Below are positions 1 to 6,583 of a stretch of 10,594 nt of DNA, in pieces. Below the pieces are notes generated by a model. That model ran no database searches. It was not told where the DNA came from and was given only the letters and a program-made list of their open reading frames with translations. The translations under genes and the position numbers were made by a program. Within the stretch, counting starts at the first letter, position 1, and each line of letters begins with the position of its first letter. The stretch comes from Atopobium sp. UBA2090 (GTDB taxonomy: Bacteria > Actinomycetota > Coriobacteriia > Coriobacteriales > Atopobiaceae): the NCBI GenBank assembly GCA_002331575.1, contig DCZG01000035.1:6803-17396 (forward strand). Reading direction: 5' to 3'.

Positions 1-157
1 CCTGCCCGCCGTGGAACGGGACGGTCTTTCCGACGGAGCGGGCGCTCGCGAGGGGGACGAGCCTCCCGACGGGAAAGTCCCTCTCCTCGAGGCACTGGAG
101 CATCTGGGTTCCCACGACGCCAGTGGCGCCGAGAATTGCAACGGTCTTGTCGCTCAT
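1..157 (-). CDS. asd: Aspartate-semialdehyde dehydrogenase, N-terminal fragment (cut by window edge)
   Basis: This enzyme reduces aspartyl-4-phosphate to aspartate-4-semialdehyde with NADPH, the second step of the aspartate pathway and the branch to lysine/diaminopimelate and to homoserine. Only the first 52 residues are in the window. They start MSDKTVAILGATGVVGTQML, giving the NAD(P)-binding motif GATGVVG at residues 10-16 of a Rossmann fold. The segment around residues 38-48 (ASARSVGKTVPF) matches the conserved part that follows the first beta-alpha-beta unit in this family. The catalytic cysteine lies outside the window. The ATG at 157-155 is preceded by AAGGGAAG, a good ribosome-binding site. 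The gene lies 33 bp downstream of lysC on the same strand, so hom-lysC-asd is probably one operon. Identification is confident despite the short length, because both the motif and the neighbours fit. Confidence 0.9.
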   Translation of the reverse strand, partial: MSDKTVAILGATGVVGTQMLQCLEERDFPVGRLVPLASARSVGKTVPFHGGQ

Positions 158-190
158 GAGACTTCCCTTCGAAAGATGGCTGCCGGCTGG

Positions 191-1531
191 TTAGCGCGCG
201 TGCGGGGACGTAACCATCTCGTCGCGAACGAAGCCCTCGTAGATGACCTTGATGGCACGCTCGAAGTCGGCGTTGTCGACACCCATGATGATGCTGATCT
301 CCTCGGAGCTCTGCGTGATCATGCGGATGTTGACGCCCGCGTTGCCGAGGACCCCGAAGATCTTGCCCGAGGTTCCCGAACGGCGTGACATGTTGCGGCC
401 GACGACCGAGATGAGGGCGATCTTGTCGAGCATGGTGATGTCGTCGGGCTTGATCTCGCGCCGGATGTCCGCCACGATCGAGTAGATGGTGTCTCGGACC
501 TGGTCGGCCGACACGACCACGCCGAAGGAGTCGACGCCCGTCGGGATGTGCTCGACGGAGACGCCATAGCGCTCGAAGATGTCGAGCGCACGGCTGATGA
601 CGCCGACCTCGTTGGACATGTGGGCCTTCTTGACGTGCACGGCGAGGAAGTCCTTCTTGCCTGCGACGCCGGTGATCAGGTGCTCGTTGGTGCCGACCTC
701 TGCCGTCTCGGAGATGATCGTGCCGCGGTCCTCGGGGCGGTTGGTGTTCTTGATGACGATGGGGATGCCCACCTCGCGCACGGGAAAGATGGCCTCCTCC
801 TGTAGCACCGAGGCGCCCATGTAGGAGAGCTCGCGCATCTCGTCGAAGGTGATGCGACGGATGGAGCGCGGATCGTCCACGACGCGGGGGTCGGCGGAGA
901 GGAACCCGGACACGTCGGTCCAGTTCTCGTAGAGGTCGGCGTTGATGCAGCGAGCGACGATGGCGCCGGTGATGTCCCCGCCGCCGCGCTTGAAGAGCTT
1001 GATGGACCCGTCGACCGTCGCGCCGTAGAAGCCCGGCAGGACGAAGGCCCCCTCGCGGACGACGATCTCCTTCAGTCGAGACGCCGTGCGCTCGATGTCG
1101 ACGGTGCCGTCGTGATGGAAGACGATGACGTCAGCCGCGTCGACGAACTTGAGGCCCAGGTACTCGGCCATGATGTGCGACGTGAACCACTCGCCGCGCG
1201 AGACGATGTACTCGGGCGAGTGCTTCTTGATGTTCTTGGCGAAGGTCTCGAACTTCTCGGCCACGGGCCAGGTGACCCCCAGCTCGTCCGCGATGTCGAC
1301 GAAGCGCTGCTCGATGTCGGCGAGCAGCGAGGTGCAGTCGACGTGGTACTGGATGTGGGCGTTGACGAGAAGGAGCAGGTCGGTGATCTTGTTGTCGCCG
1401 TCGAAGCGCCTTCCGACGGCGGAGACCACGACGAACTTGCGGTCGGGATCTGCATCGACGATTGCCTTGACCTTCTTGAACTGCTCGGCGGATGCGACGC
1501 TGGAGCCGCCGAACTTCGAGATCTTGATCAT
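191..1531 (-). CDS. lysC: Aspartate kinase (monofunctional, two C-terminal ACT domains)
   Basis: This cytoplasmic enzyme phosphorylates aspartate with ATP, the committed first step toward threonine, methionine, lysine and diaminopimelate. The 446-residue protein starts with the amino-acid kinase signature KFGGSS (residues 6-11). It has the conserved region NADLYENWTDVSGF (197-210) followed by SADPR (212-216). The usual RGGSD motif appears here as RGGGD (182-186). Two ACT regulatory domains follow, at about residues 293-360 (with VKKAHMSNEVGVISRAL) and 371-436 (with GTSGKIFGVLGNAGVNIRMI), which normally bind lysine or threonine as feedback inhibitors. The length is normal for monofunctional enzymes of this type. 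The start at 1531 leaves 7 bp after the hom stop, so translation is probably coupled to hom. Shine-Dalgarno support is modest: AAGGA about 14 nt upstream, or AGGTC 4 nt upstream. Which amino acid inhibits it cannot be read from sequence alone; the symbol lysC is conventional. Confidence 0.96.
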   Translation of the reverse strand: MIKISKFGGSSVASAEQFKKVKAIVDADPDRKFVVVSAVGRRFDGDNKITDLLLLVNAHIQYHVDCTSLLADIEQRFVDIADELGVTWPVAEKFETFAKNIKKHSPEYIVSRGEWFTSHIMAEYLGLKFVDAADVIVFHHDGTVDIERTASRLKEIVVREGAFVLPGFYGATVDGSIKLFKRGGGDITGAIVARCINADLYENWTDVSGFLSADPRVVDDPRSIRRITFDEMRELSYMGASVLQEEAIFPVREVGIPIVIKNTNRPEDRGTIISETAEVGTNEHLITGVAGKKDFLAVHVKKAHMSNEVGVISRALDIFERYGVSVEHIPTGVDSFGVVVSADQVRDTIYSIVADIRREIKPDDITMLDKIALISVVGRNMSRRSGTSGKIFGVLGNAGVNIRMITQSSEEISIIMGVDNADFERAIKVIYEGFVRDEMVTSPHAR

Positions 1532-1538
1532 GCTTGAC

Positions 1539-2669
1539 CTAGCTTTCCTTGACGATGGCGGCCATGAAGGTGGTAGGGTCGGTCCGGAGCGCCTCGTCGA
1601 GAAGCCCCCGCGCCCGCTCCGAGGTGATGTCGCTCACGAGGACGGCACCAGGCTCGAAGAGGCGAGAGCCCTCGACGTCCGCCTCGGTTCGGAACACGTA
1701 ATCGGAGCGGAGCAGCCCCGGGTCGTACTCGAGCCCACGCGAGAAGTCATAGCGGGGCCGGATGCCCGCGGTGCAGTCGAGAACGTCCTGCACGATGGCG
1801 TTGCCTGTGGGAAGTGACCCCGCGCCCTGCCCGTAGAACTTGAGCTCGCCCACCGTGTCGGCGTCGAGCGTCACGAGGTTGAAGTTGGAGGGGACGTTCG
1901 CCTCGAGCGAGGACGTGCTGACGGCGACGGGCTCGACCGCGACGGCGTAGCGCCCGTCCCTCTGCACCCCCCTGCCGAGAAGCTTGACCGTGCGCTCGTG
2001 GCTTCCGAAGAGCGCGAGGTCGTGCTTGGAGAGCGTTCGGATGCCCGTCACCGGAAGTTCCTTCGTGCAGGCGACGTCGAAGGCGACGGACGCGGTGATG
2101 ACCGTCTTGTTGCGCACGTCGATGCCATCGATGTCCGCTGACGGGTCGCGCTCCGCGTAGCCCATCTCCTGCGCCTTGCTGAGGACCTCGGAGAAGTCCG
2201 AACCGTCCTTGAGCATCTTGTACACGATGTAGTTGGTGGTCCCGTTCATGATGCCCGAGAAGGAGCTGATGGCGTCGATCCTCCTCGCCTTGATGATGCT
2301 CGCGATCCAGGGAATGCCGCCTCCCACGGAGGCCTCGATGAGAAGGCCGACGCCATGGGCATTCGCCGCCTCCACGAACTCGGCGAAGTACTCGGCGACA
2401 ACGGCCTTGTTGGAGGTGACGACGTGCTTGCCCGCGTTGAGGGCCGCGAGGATGTAGGTGTGCGCCGGCTCGAGGCCGCCCATGCACTCGACCACGACCT
2501 CGACCTGAGAATCATTGACGATGTCAACGTAGCTCGACGTCATGCGAGACTCGCTGATGCGATCGGGGAGCTCGAGAATCCGAGAGACCTCGACGTCGGC
2601 GACCTGCTCGTCGATGATTTTCACGACCCCTCGGCCCACGGTCCCGTATCCAAGGACGGCTATCTTCAT
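1539..2669 (-). CDS. hom: Homoserine dehydrogenase, short form with a reduced C-terminus
   Basis: This enzyme reduces aspartate semialdehyde to homoserine with NAD(P)H in the cytoplasm, committing carbon to threonine and methionine. The 376-residue protein opens with a Rossmann motif, GYGTVGRG (residues 7-14). It has TSNKA (85-89) at the nucleotide/substrate site and GIMNGTTNYI (139-148). The spacing E173-D179-D184-K188 matches the acidic residues and lysine of the known catalytic site. GQGAGSLPTGNAIVQD (280-295) closes the core. Bacterial relatives usually continue with a full ACT domain and total about 420-440 residues; only about 55 residues follow the core here. I chose the ATG at 2669 because AAAGGA lies 6 nt upstream. 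A TTG at 2684 would add five residues but lacks such support. It is the first gene of the leftward operon hom-lysC-asd, divergent from thrC. Confidence 0.95.
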   Translation of the reverse strand: MKIAVLGYGTVGRGVVKIIDEQVADVEVSRILELPDRISESRMTSSYVDIVNDSQVEVVVECMGGLEPAHTYILAALNAGKHVVTSNKAVVAEYFAEFVEAANAHGVGLLIEASVGGGIPWIASIIKARRIDAISSFSGIMNGTTNYIVYKMLKDGSDFSEVLSKAQEMGYAERDPSADIDGIDVRNKTVITASVAFDVACTKELPVTGIRTLSKHDLALFGSHERTVKLLGRGVQRDGRYAVAVEPVAVSTSSLEANVPSNFNLVTLDADTVGELKFYGQGAGSLPTGNAIVQDVLDCTAGIRPRYDFSRGLEYDPGLLRSDYVFRTEADVEGSRLFEPGAVLVSDITSERARGLLDEALRTDPTTFMAAIVKES

Positions 2670-2675
2670 CTGGGT

Positions 2676-2681
2676 TCCTTT
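2676..2681 (-). promoter_or_regulatory. Ribosome-binding site that sets the hom start
   Basis: On the minus strand this reads AAAGGA, 6 nt before the ATG at 2669. It overlaps the second and third codons of the longer alternative frame that would start at the TTG at 2684, which argues for the shorter protein. Confidence 0.6.
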
Positions 2682-2760
2682 CAAATCTGTGTCGTCGGCT
2701 TCGGGACAGCCCCCGCACGGCTATCATACGTGCATAGAAAAAGCTCGAGGCCCAGGACAC

Positions 2761-2766
2761 AAGGAG
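2761..2766 (+). promoter_or_regulatory. Ribosome-binding site for the GTG start of thrC
   Basis: AAGGAG lies 7 nt before the GTG at 2774, a near-ideal site that supports this non-ATG start. Confidence 0.7.
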
Positions 2767-2773
2767 CCAACAA

Positions 2774-4258
2774 GTGACAACTTTCTACCACAGCACTCGC
2801 TCGAACGCCGATTCTGTAACAAGCAAGCAAGCTATCCTGACGGGCATTGCGCCCGACGGCGGCCTCTACGTGACCGACCAGCTCGGCGCGAGGACGCTCG
2901 ACCTCGCCGATGTGGTCGACTCCAGCTTCCAGGAGACGGCACGCTCGGTCCTGGGGACGCTCCTTCCCGACTACAGCTCTGACGAGCTCTCACGCTGCGT
3001 CGCCGGTGCCTACGGTCCCCAGTGGGACGACGCGGCGATCACCCCCCTCACCCCCCTCGGCTCCGACTGGCTGCTCGAGCTCTACCACGGGCCCACCTGC
3101 GCCTTCAAGGACGTCGCACTCCAGATGCTCCCCCAGCTCATGAGCGTCGCGCGCGAGGGGAACGGTCACAACGTCATGATCGTGACGGCCACCTCGGGCG
3201 ACACGGGCAAGGCCGCCCTCGACGGCTTCTCCGACGTCCCAGGCACAGGCGTCTGCGTCTTCTTCCCGTATGGCAAGGTGTCGGACATCCAGCGCCTGCA
3301 GATGGTGACCCAGGTCGGCTCGAACGTGGCCGTCTGCGCGATCCGCGGCACCTTCGACGATGCCCAGACCGAGGTCAAGCGCATCTTCGCCGACCGAGAG
3401 CTCGGCGGGCGCCTCGCCGAGGACAACGTCGTGCTCTCGAGCGCCAACTCCATCAACATCGGTCGTCTCGCCCCCCAGGTCACCTACTACTTCAACTCCT
3501 ACGCCCAGCTCGTACGCGCGGGAGCCGTCAAGGCTGGCGAGAAGGTCGACTTCTGCGTGCCCACGGGCAACTTCGGCGACGTGCTCGCCGGCTACTACGC
3601 CAAGCGGCTCGGGCTCCCCGTTCGCAGGCTCATCGTGGCGTCGAACTCCAACGACGTCCTCACGGACTTCATCTCGACGGGCACCTACGACCGCAACCGC
3701 GCGTTCGTCAAGACGATTTCCCCGTCGATGGACATCCTCGTGTCGTCCAACCTCGAGCGGATGCTCTACTACGCGTCCGACGGCGACGTCGAGCTCGTCT
3801 CCACCCTCATGGCCGGCCTGCGCGAGGGTGGCGCCTACACGCTCCCCGAATCCGTCTACGCCGCCATCCGCGAGACCTTCGACTGCGGACGCGCCACGGA
3901 CGACGAGACGCGCGAGACGATTCGCAGCACCTGGGAGACGGAGCACAAGCTCATCGACCCGCACACCGCCGTGGCAAAGCACGTCCTCGACGGCATCGAG
4001 CACGACGGCACGACGCGCGTCTGCCTCTCTACGGCGAGCCCCTACAAGTTCTCCGCCGACGTCCTGGGGGCGCTCGGCATCGACACCTCCGGCATGAACG
4101 GCTTCGCCTGCATGGACTCGCTCGAGCACATCACGGACACGGTGGCGCCCGCGCAGCTCTCCAGTCTGCGCGAGGGCGAGGTCCTTCACGACGACGTCTG
4201 CGACCAGGAGAAGATGGGCGCGTTCGTGGAGTCCTCCTGCGCGAGGGTATTCCTGTGA
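2774..4258 (+). CDS. thrC: Threonine synthase
   Basis: This pyridoxal-phosphate enzyme converts O-phosphohomoserine to threonine and phosphate, the last step of the pathway. The 494-residue product has an N-terminal threonine-synthase domain with APDGGLYV (residues 26-33). The PLP lysine is K112 in GPTCAFKD (106-113). TATSGDTGKAA (138-148) and PTGNFGD (263-269) form the substrate and cofactor-phosphate loops. The length of nearly 500 residues places it with the longer Escherichia coli/yeast-like form rather than the roughly 350-residue Bacillus/plant-like form. The start is GTG at 2774, supported by AAGGAG 7 nt upstream and by the match of MTTFYHSTRS to family N-termini. It is the first gene of the rightward operon. 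Its stop TGA overlaps the GTG start of thrB by four bases (GTGA, 4255-4258), which suggests translational coupling of product-linked enzymes. Confidence 0.97.
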   Translation: MTTFYHSTRSNADSVTSKQAILTGIAPDGGLYVTDQLGARTLDLADVVDSSFQETARSVLGTLLPDYSSDELSRCVAGAYGPQWDDAAITPLTPLGSDWLLELYHGPTCAFKDVALQMLPQLMSVAREGNGHNVMIVTATSGDTGKAALDGFSDVPGTGVCVFFPYGKVSDIQRLQMVTQVGSNVAVCAIRGTFDDAQTEVKRIFADRELGGRLAEDNVVLSSANSINIGRLAPQVTYYFNSYAQLVRAGAVKAGEKVDFCVPTGNFGDVLAGYYAKRLGLPVRRLIVASNSNDVLTDFISTGTYDRNRAFVKTISPSMDILVSSNLERMLYYASDGDVELVSTLMAGLREGGAYTLPESVYAAIRETFDCGRATDDETRETIRSTWETEHKLIDPHTAVAKHVLDGIEHDGTTRVCLSTASPYKFSADVLGALGIDTSGMNGFACMDSLEHITDTVAPAQLSSLREGEVLHDDVCDQEKMGAFVESSCARVFL

Positions 4259-5169
4259 CCAACGGCGGCGGACAGCGGGGAAACGCGGTCGTCACGGTGA
4301 GCGTCCCCGCGACGACGGCGAATCTCGGGGTCGGGTTCGACGTCCTCGGACTCGCGCTCGAGCTTTCGGCGACCTTCGCCTTCGAACCCGCCGACGCGCT
4401 CCTCGTCGAGGGCTGCGCCCCCGAGCTCCGTGGCGAGGACAACCTCGTCTGGACCTCCTACCTGGCCGCCTGCGCGGAGTACGACCTCGCCTGGCGTCCG
4501 CTGCACATCGTCGAGCACTCCCCCATCCCCTCGTCGGGCGGTCTGGGATCGAGTTCCACCTGCATCGTGGCCGGAGTGCTCGCGGCGCAGGCACTCGGCG
4601 GTCTCCCCCTCGACAGGGAGTCCGCCCTCAACATCGCCACGCGCATCGAAGGTCATCCGGACAACGTGGCCCCGGCCGTCATGGGCGGTCTCGTGAGCTC
4701 GTTCGTGAACGGGAACGACACCGTGACGACGCGGTGGGTCGTCGCCCCCAACCTCCGATTCGTCTGCATGGCGCCGTCTTACCGCGTGCTCACGCGCGAC
4801 GCCCGCAAGGCGCTCCCCTCGATGGTGCCCATCAGCACCGTCTCGTGGCAGGTCGGCCGCTGTCTCGCCATGGTGAGCGCGCTCGCCTCGGGCGATCCGC
4901 ATGCCATCAACGAGTGCTGCCACGACCGCACGCACGAGCCCTATCGCGCACCGCTCATCCCCGACTATGAGCGTCTGAAGGCCATCTCTCTCGCCGCCGG
5001 AGCCTGTGCGTTCCTCATCTCGGGCTCGGGGGCGACGATGCTTGCCATCGCTGACGGCGACGAGGCAGCCTCCAAGGTCACTGAAGCCGTGGAGGGCGTC
5101 GTTCCCGACCTCTGGGTTCGCACGTTGCGCGCGAGCGAGCACGGCGCTTCCGTAGAGTTCTCGAGCTAG
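4255..5169 (+). CDS. thrB: Homoserine kinase (GHMP family)
   Basis: This enzyme phosphorylates homoserine with ATP to O-phosphohomoserine, the substrate of ThrC. The 304-residue protein shows the usual GHMP layout: SVPATTANLGVGFDVLG (residues 16-32) at the N-terminus, the phosphate-binding loop PSSGGLGSSS (92-101), EGHPDNVAPAVMGG (132-145), and the C-terminal glycine-rich FLISGSGATML motif. The length is typical and all core motifs look intact. The open frame continues far upstream of the real start, through thrC in another frame, which is a GC-bias artefact. I place the start at the GTG at 4255 because homology begins right after it, GAGGG lies 7 nt upstream, and it overlaps the thrC stop. 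thrH follows after 11 bp, so thrC-thrB-thrH is probably one transcript. Active function is inferred from intact motifs. Confidence 0.95.
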   Translation: MTNGGGQRGNAVVTVSVPATTANLGVGFDVLGLALELSATFAFEPADALLVEGCAPELRGEDNLVWTSYLAACAEYDLAWRPLHIVEHSPIPSSGGLGSSSTCIVAGVLAAQALGGLPLDRESALNIATRIEGHPDNVAPAVMGGLVSSFVNGNDTVTTRWVVAPNLRFVCMAPSYRVLTRDARKALPSMVPISTVSWQVGRCLAMVSALASGDPHAINECCHDRTHEPYRAPLIPDYERLKAISLAAGACAFLISGSGATMLAIADGDEAASKVTEAVEGVVPDLWVRTLRASEHGASVEFSS

Positions 5170-5180
5170 AAAGGTCACCT

Positions 5181-5780
5181 ATGAACATCTGCTGCCTTGA
5201 CATGGAGGGCGTCCTCGTCCCCGAGATCTGGATCGCGTTCTCCGAGGCGTCTGGCATCCCCGAGCTCCGCAGGACCACCCGCGACGAGCCGGACTACGAC
5301 AAGCTCATGCACTGGCGGCTGGGCATCCTCCGCGAGCACGGTCTCGGCCTCCGCGATATCCAGCAGGTCATCGCGACGATTGACCCCCTGCCCGGCGCGC
5401 GCGACTTTCTCGACCAGCTCCGTCAGGAGTCCCAGGTCGTGATACTCTCCGACACCTTCGAGCAGTTCGCCAAACCCCTCATGGAGAAGCTCAACTGGCC
5501 GACCATCTTCTGCAACACGCTCGAGGTGGCGCCCTCGGGCGAGGTCACGGGCTTCTCGATGAGGTGCCCCCAGTCCAAGCTCACGACCGTGCGCGCCCTT
5601 CAGTCGATGGGCTTCGAGACCATCGCCACGGGAGACTCCTACAACGACCTCGCGATGATTCGCGCGAGCAAGGCCGGCTTCCTCTTCAGGAGCACCGAGA
5701 AGATCATCGCAGACAACCCGGACATCCCCGCCTACCAGGAGTTCGGAGAGCTCCTCTCGGCCTTCGAGGGTGCCTTCTAG
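5181..5780 (+). CDS. thrH: ThrH: phosphoserine phosphatase / homoserine phosphotransferase (HAD family)
   Basis: ThrH, characterised in Pseudomonas aeruginosa, dephosphorylates phosphoserine to serine and can move the phosphate to homoserine, making phosphohomoserine. The 199-residue product begins MNICCLDMEGVLVPEIWIAF, very like that protein and close to its length of about 205. HAD motifs are complete: nucleophile D7 with E9 in DMEG, motif II in ILSDT (S90), K133, and the acidic motif GDSYNDL (151-157). TTRDEPDYD (32-40) and DIQQVIAT (59-66) also fit the ThrH group rather than ordinary SerB. AAAGG at 5170-5174, 6 nt upstream, supports the ATG. It lies 11 bp after thrB and is the last gene before the terminator. 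This placement argues for a role in threonine or serine synthesis rather than a general phosphatase. Which activity dominates cannot be told from sequence. Confidence 0.9.
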   Translation: MNICCLDMEGVLVPEIWIAFSEASGIPELRRTTRDEPDYDKLMHWRLGILREHGLGLRDIQQVIATIDPLPGARDFLDQLRQESQVVILSDTFEQFAKPLMEKLNWPTIFCNTLEVAPSGEVTGFSMRCPQSKLTTVRALQSMGFETIATGDSYNDLAMIRASKAGFLFRSTEKIIADNPDIPAYQEFGELLSAFEGAF

Positions 5781-5806
5781 GAAGCTTCCGCACCGTTTCC
5801 CCACAT

Positions 5807-5860
5807 CGAGAAGAACAGGCCCCGAGGATTCGTCTCCTCGGGGCCTGTCGGTACTTCTCG
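5807..5860. terminator. Two-part hairpin, probable bidirectional terminator between thrH and livF
   Basis: A perfect 14-bp stem pairs 5815-5828 (ACAGGCCCCGAGGA) with 5835-5848 around a 6-nt loop (TTCGTC). A second, outer 7-bp stem pairs CGAGAAG (5807-5813) with CTTCTCG (5854-5860), separated from the first by an asymmetric internal loop of 1 and 5 nt. It lies 27 bp after the thrH stop and just after the livF stop on the other strand. Downstream of the inner stem the minus strand reads TCTTCTC, mildly T-rich; the plus strand has no real T-tract. It is therefore better formed for liv transcripts but probably stops both convergent operons. Confidence 0.85.
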
Positions 5861-5871
5861 CTGTGACGGCA

Positions 5872-6582
5872 CTAACCGCCGAGGTACGCCTTGCGGACGT
5901 CATCGTCGTCGAGCAGCTCCCTGCCCGTGCCGGTCTTGACGATCTTGCCCGTCTCGAGCACGTAGCCGCGGTTGGCGATCGAGAGGGCCATGCTCGCGTT
6001 CTGCTCGACCAGCAGGATGGTCGTGCCCTGCTCGTTGAGCTCCTTGATGATGTCGAAGATCTCCTGGACGAGGATGGGGGCGAGGCCCATGGAGGGCTCG
6101 TCGAGCATGAGCAGGTCGGGCTTGGACATGAGCGCGCGGCCCATGGCGAGCATCTGCTGCTCGCCACCCGAGAGGGTGCCGGCGACCTGATCGATCCTCT
6201 CCTTGAGGCGCGGGAAGCGCTCGAAGACGATCTTGAGCGACTCGGCGTTCTCGGCGTCCGTGCGGGTGTAGCCGCCCATCTCGAGGTTCTCCTCGACGGT
6301 CATCTCGGTGAAGACGCGCCGCCCCTCGGGGCAGAGCGCGAGACCCTTGGAGACGATCTTGTGGGGCTTGGTTCCCACGAGGGCCTCGCCCCTGAAGTCG
6401 ATGCTGCCCGAGTCGGGCTTGATGAGGCCGGCGATCGTGTTGAGCGTCGTGGACTTGCCGGCGCCGTTCGCGCCGATGAGCGTGACGATCTCGCCCTCGT
6501 CGATGTCGAACGAGATGCCCAGGACGGCCTTGATGGCACCGTACGAAACGTGCAGGTCCTGCACCGAAAGCATGCTCGCCAC
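5872..6582 (-). CDS. livF: Branched-chain amino acid ABC transporter ATPase LivF
   Basis: This is one of two ATPase subunits that bind the cytoplasmic face of LivH/LivM and power uptake of leucine, isoleucine and valine. The 236-residue protein carries Walker A GANGAGKST (residues 37-45), the LivF-type CPEGRRVF in place of a standard Q-loop (84-91), signature LSGGEQQM (137-144), Walker B LLMLDEP (157-163) and LVEQNASMAL (191-200). In that last segment the usual switch histidine is glutamine, as is normal for LivF. The open frame extends upstream, but I place the start at the GTG at 6582, 9 nt after AGGAGG; the ATG three codons later would be 18 nt away, too far. The livG stop ends one base before this start, so translation is probably coupled. 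Last gene of the operon. Confidence 0.95.
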   Translation of the reverse strand: MASMLSVQDLHVSYGAIKAVLGISFDIDEGEIVTLIGANGAGKSTTLNTIAGLIKPDSGSIDFRGEALVGTKPHKIVSKGLALCPEGRRVFTEMTVEENLEMGGYTRTDAENAESLKIVFERFPRLKERIDQVAGTLSGGEQQMLAMGRALMSKPDLLMLDEPSMGLAPILVQEIFDIIKELNEQGTTILLVEQNASMALSIANRGYVLETGKIVKTGTGRELLDDDDVRKAYLGG

Positions 6583-6583
6583 G

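Larger units (their letters stand above)
2670..2773. promoter_or_regulatory. Divergent promoter region between hom and thrC
   Basis: This 104-bp gap must hold the signals for both arms of the threonine cluster. An AT-rich patch near 2721-2740 stands out in GC-rich DNA. It contains TATCAT (2722-2727, plus strand) and, overlapping it on the minus strand, TATGAT (complement of 2723-2728). Both resemble a sigma-70 -10 element. No convincing -35 box sits 16-18 nt upstream of either. If used, the two promoters would share almost the same bases and probably compete or be controlled together by one regulator. I see no T-box, long leader peptide or riboswitch-like fold in the short leaders. The -10 calls are weak; that the gap is regulatory follows from the divergent gene layout. 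Confidence 0.5.

Noticed and set aside
2721..2737. Possible operator palindrome CTAT...ATAG in the divergent region
   Set aside because: Only the outer four bases on each side match; the centre is not symmetric. Too weak to call an operator.
2990..4189. A 399-codon open frame on the minus strand opposite thrC
   Set aside because: It lies wholly antisense to a confident threonine synthase gene, is rich in Val/Asp/Glu/Arg as expected for the shadow of GC-biased codons, and shows no recognisable motif.
3022..4254. Upstream extension of the thrB frame to a 715-residue protein
   Set aside because: The extra 411 residues are an Arg/His-rich frame-shifted reading of thrC. The GTG at 4255 with its own ribosome-binding site and the start of homology there are decisive.
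4186..5178. A 330-codon open frame on the minus strand opposite thrB
   Set aside because: Same shadow effect: low-complexity composition, no motif, and complete overlap with homoserine kinase.
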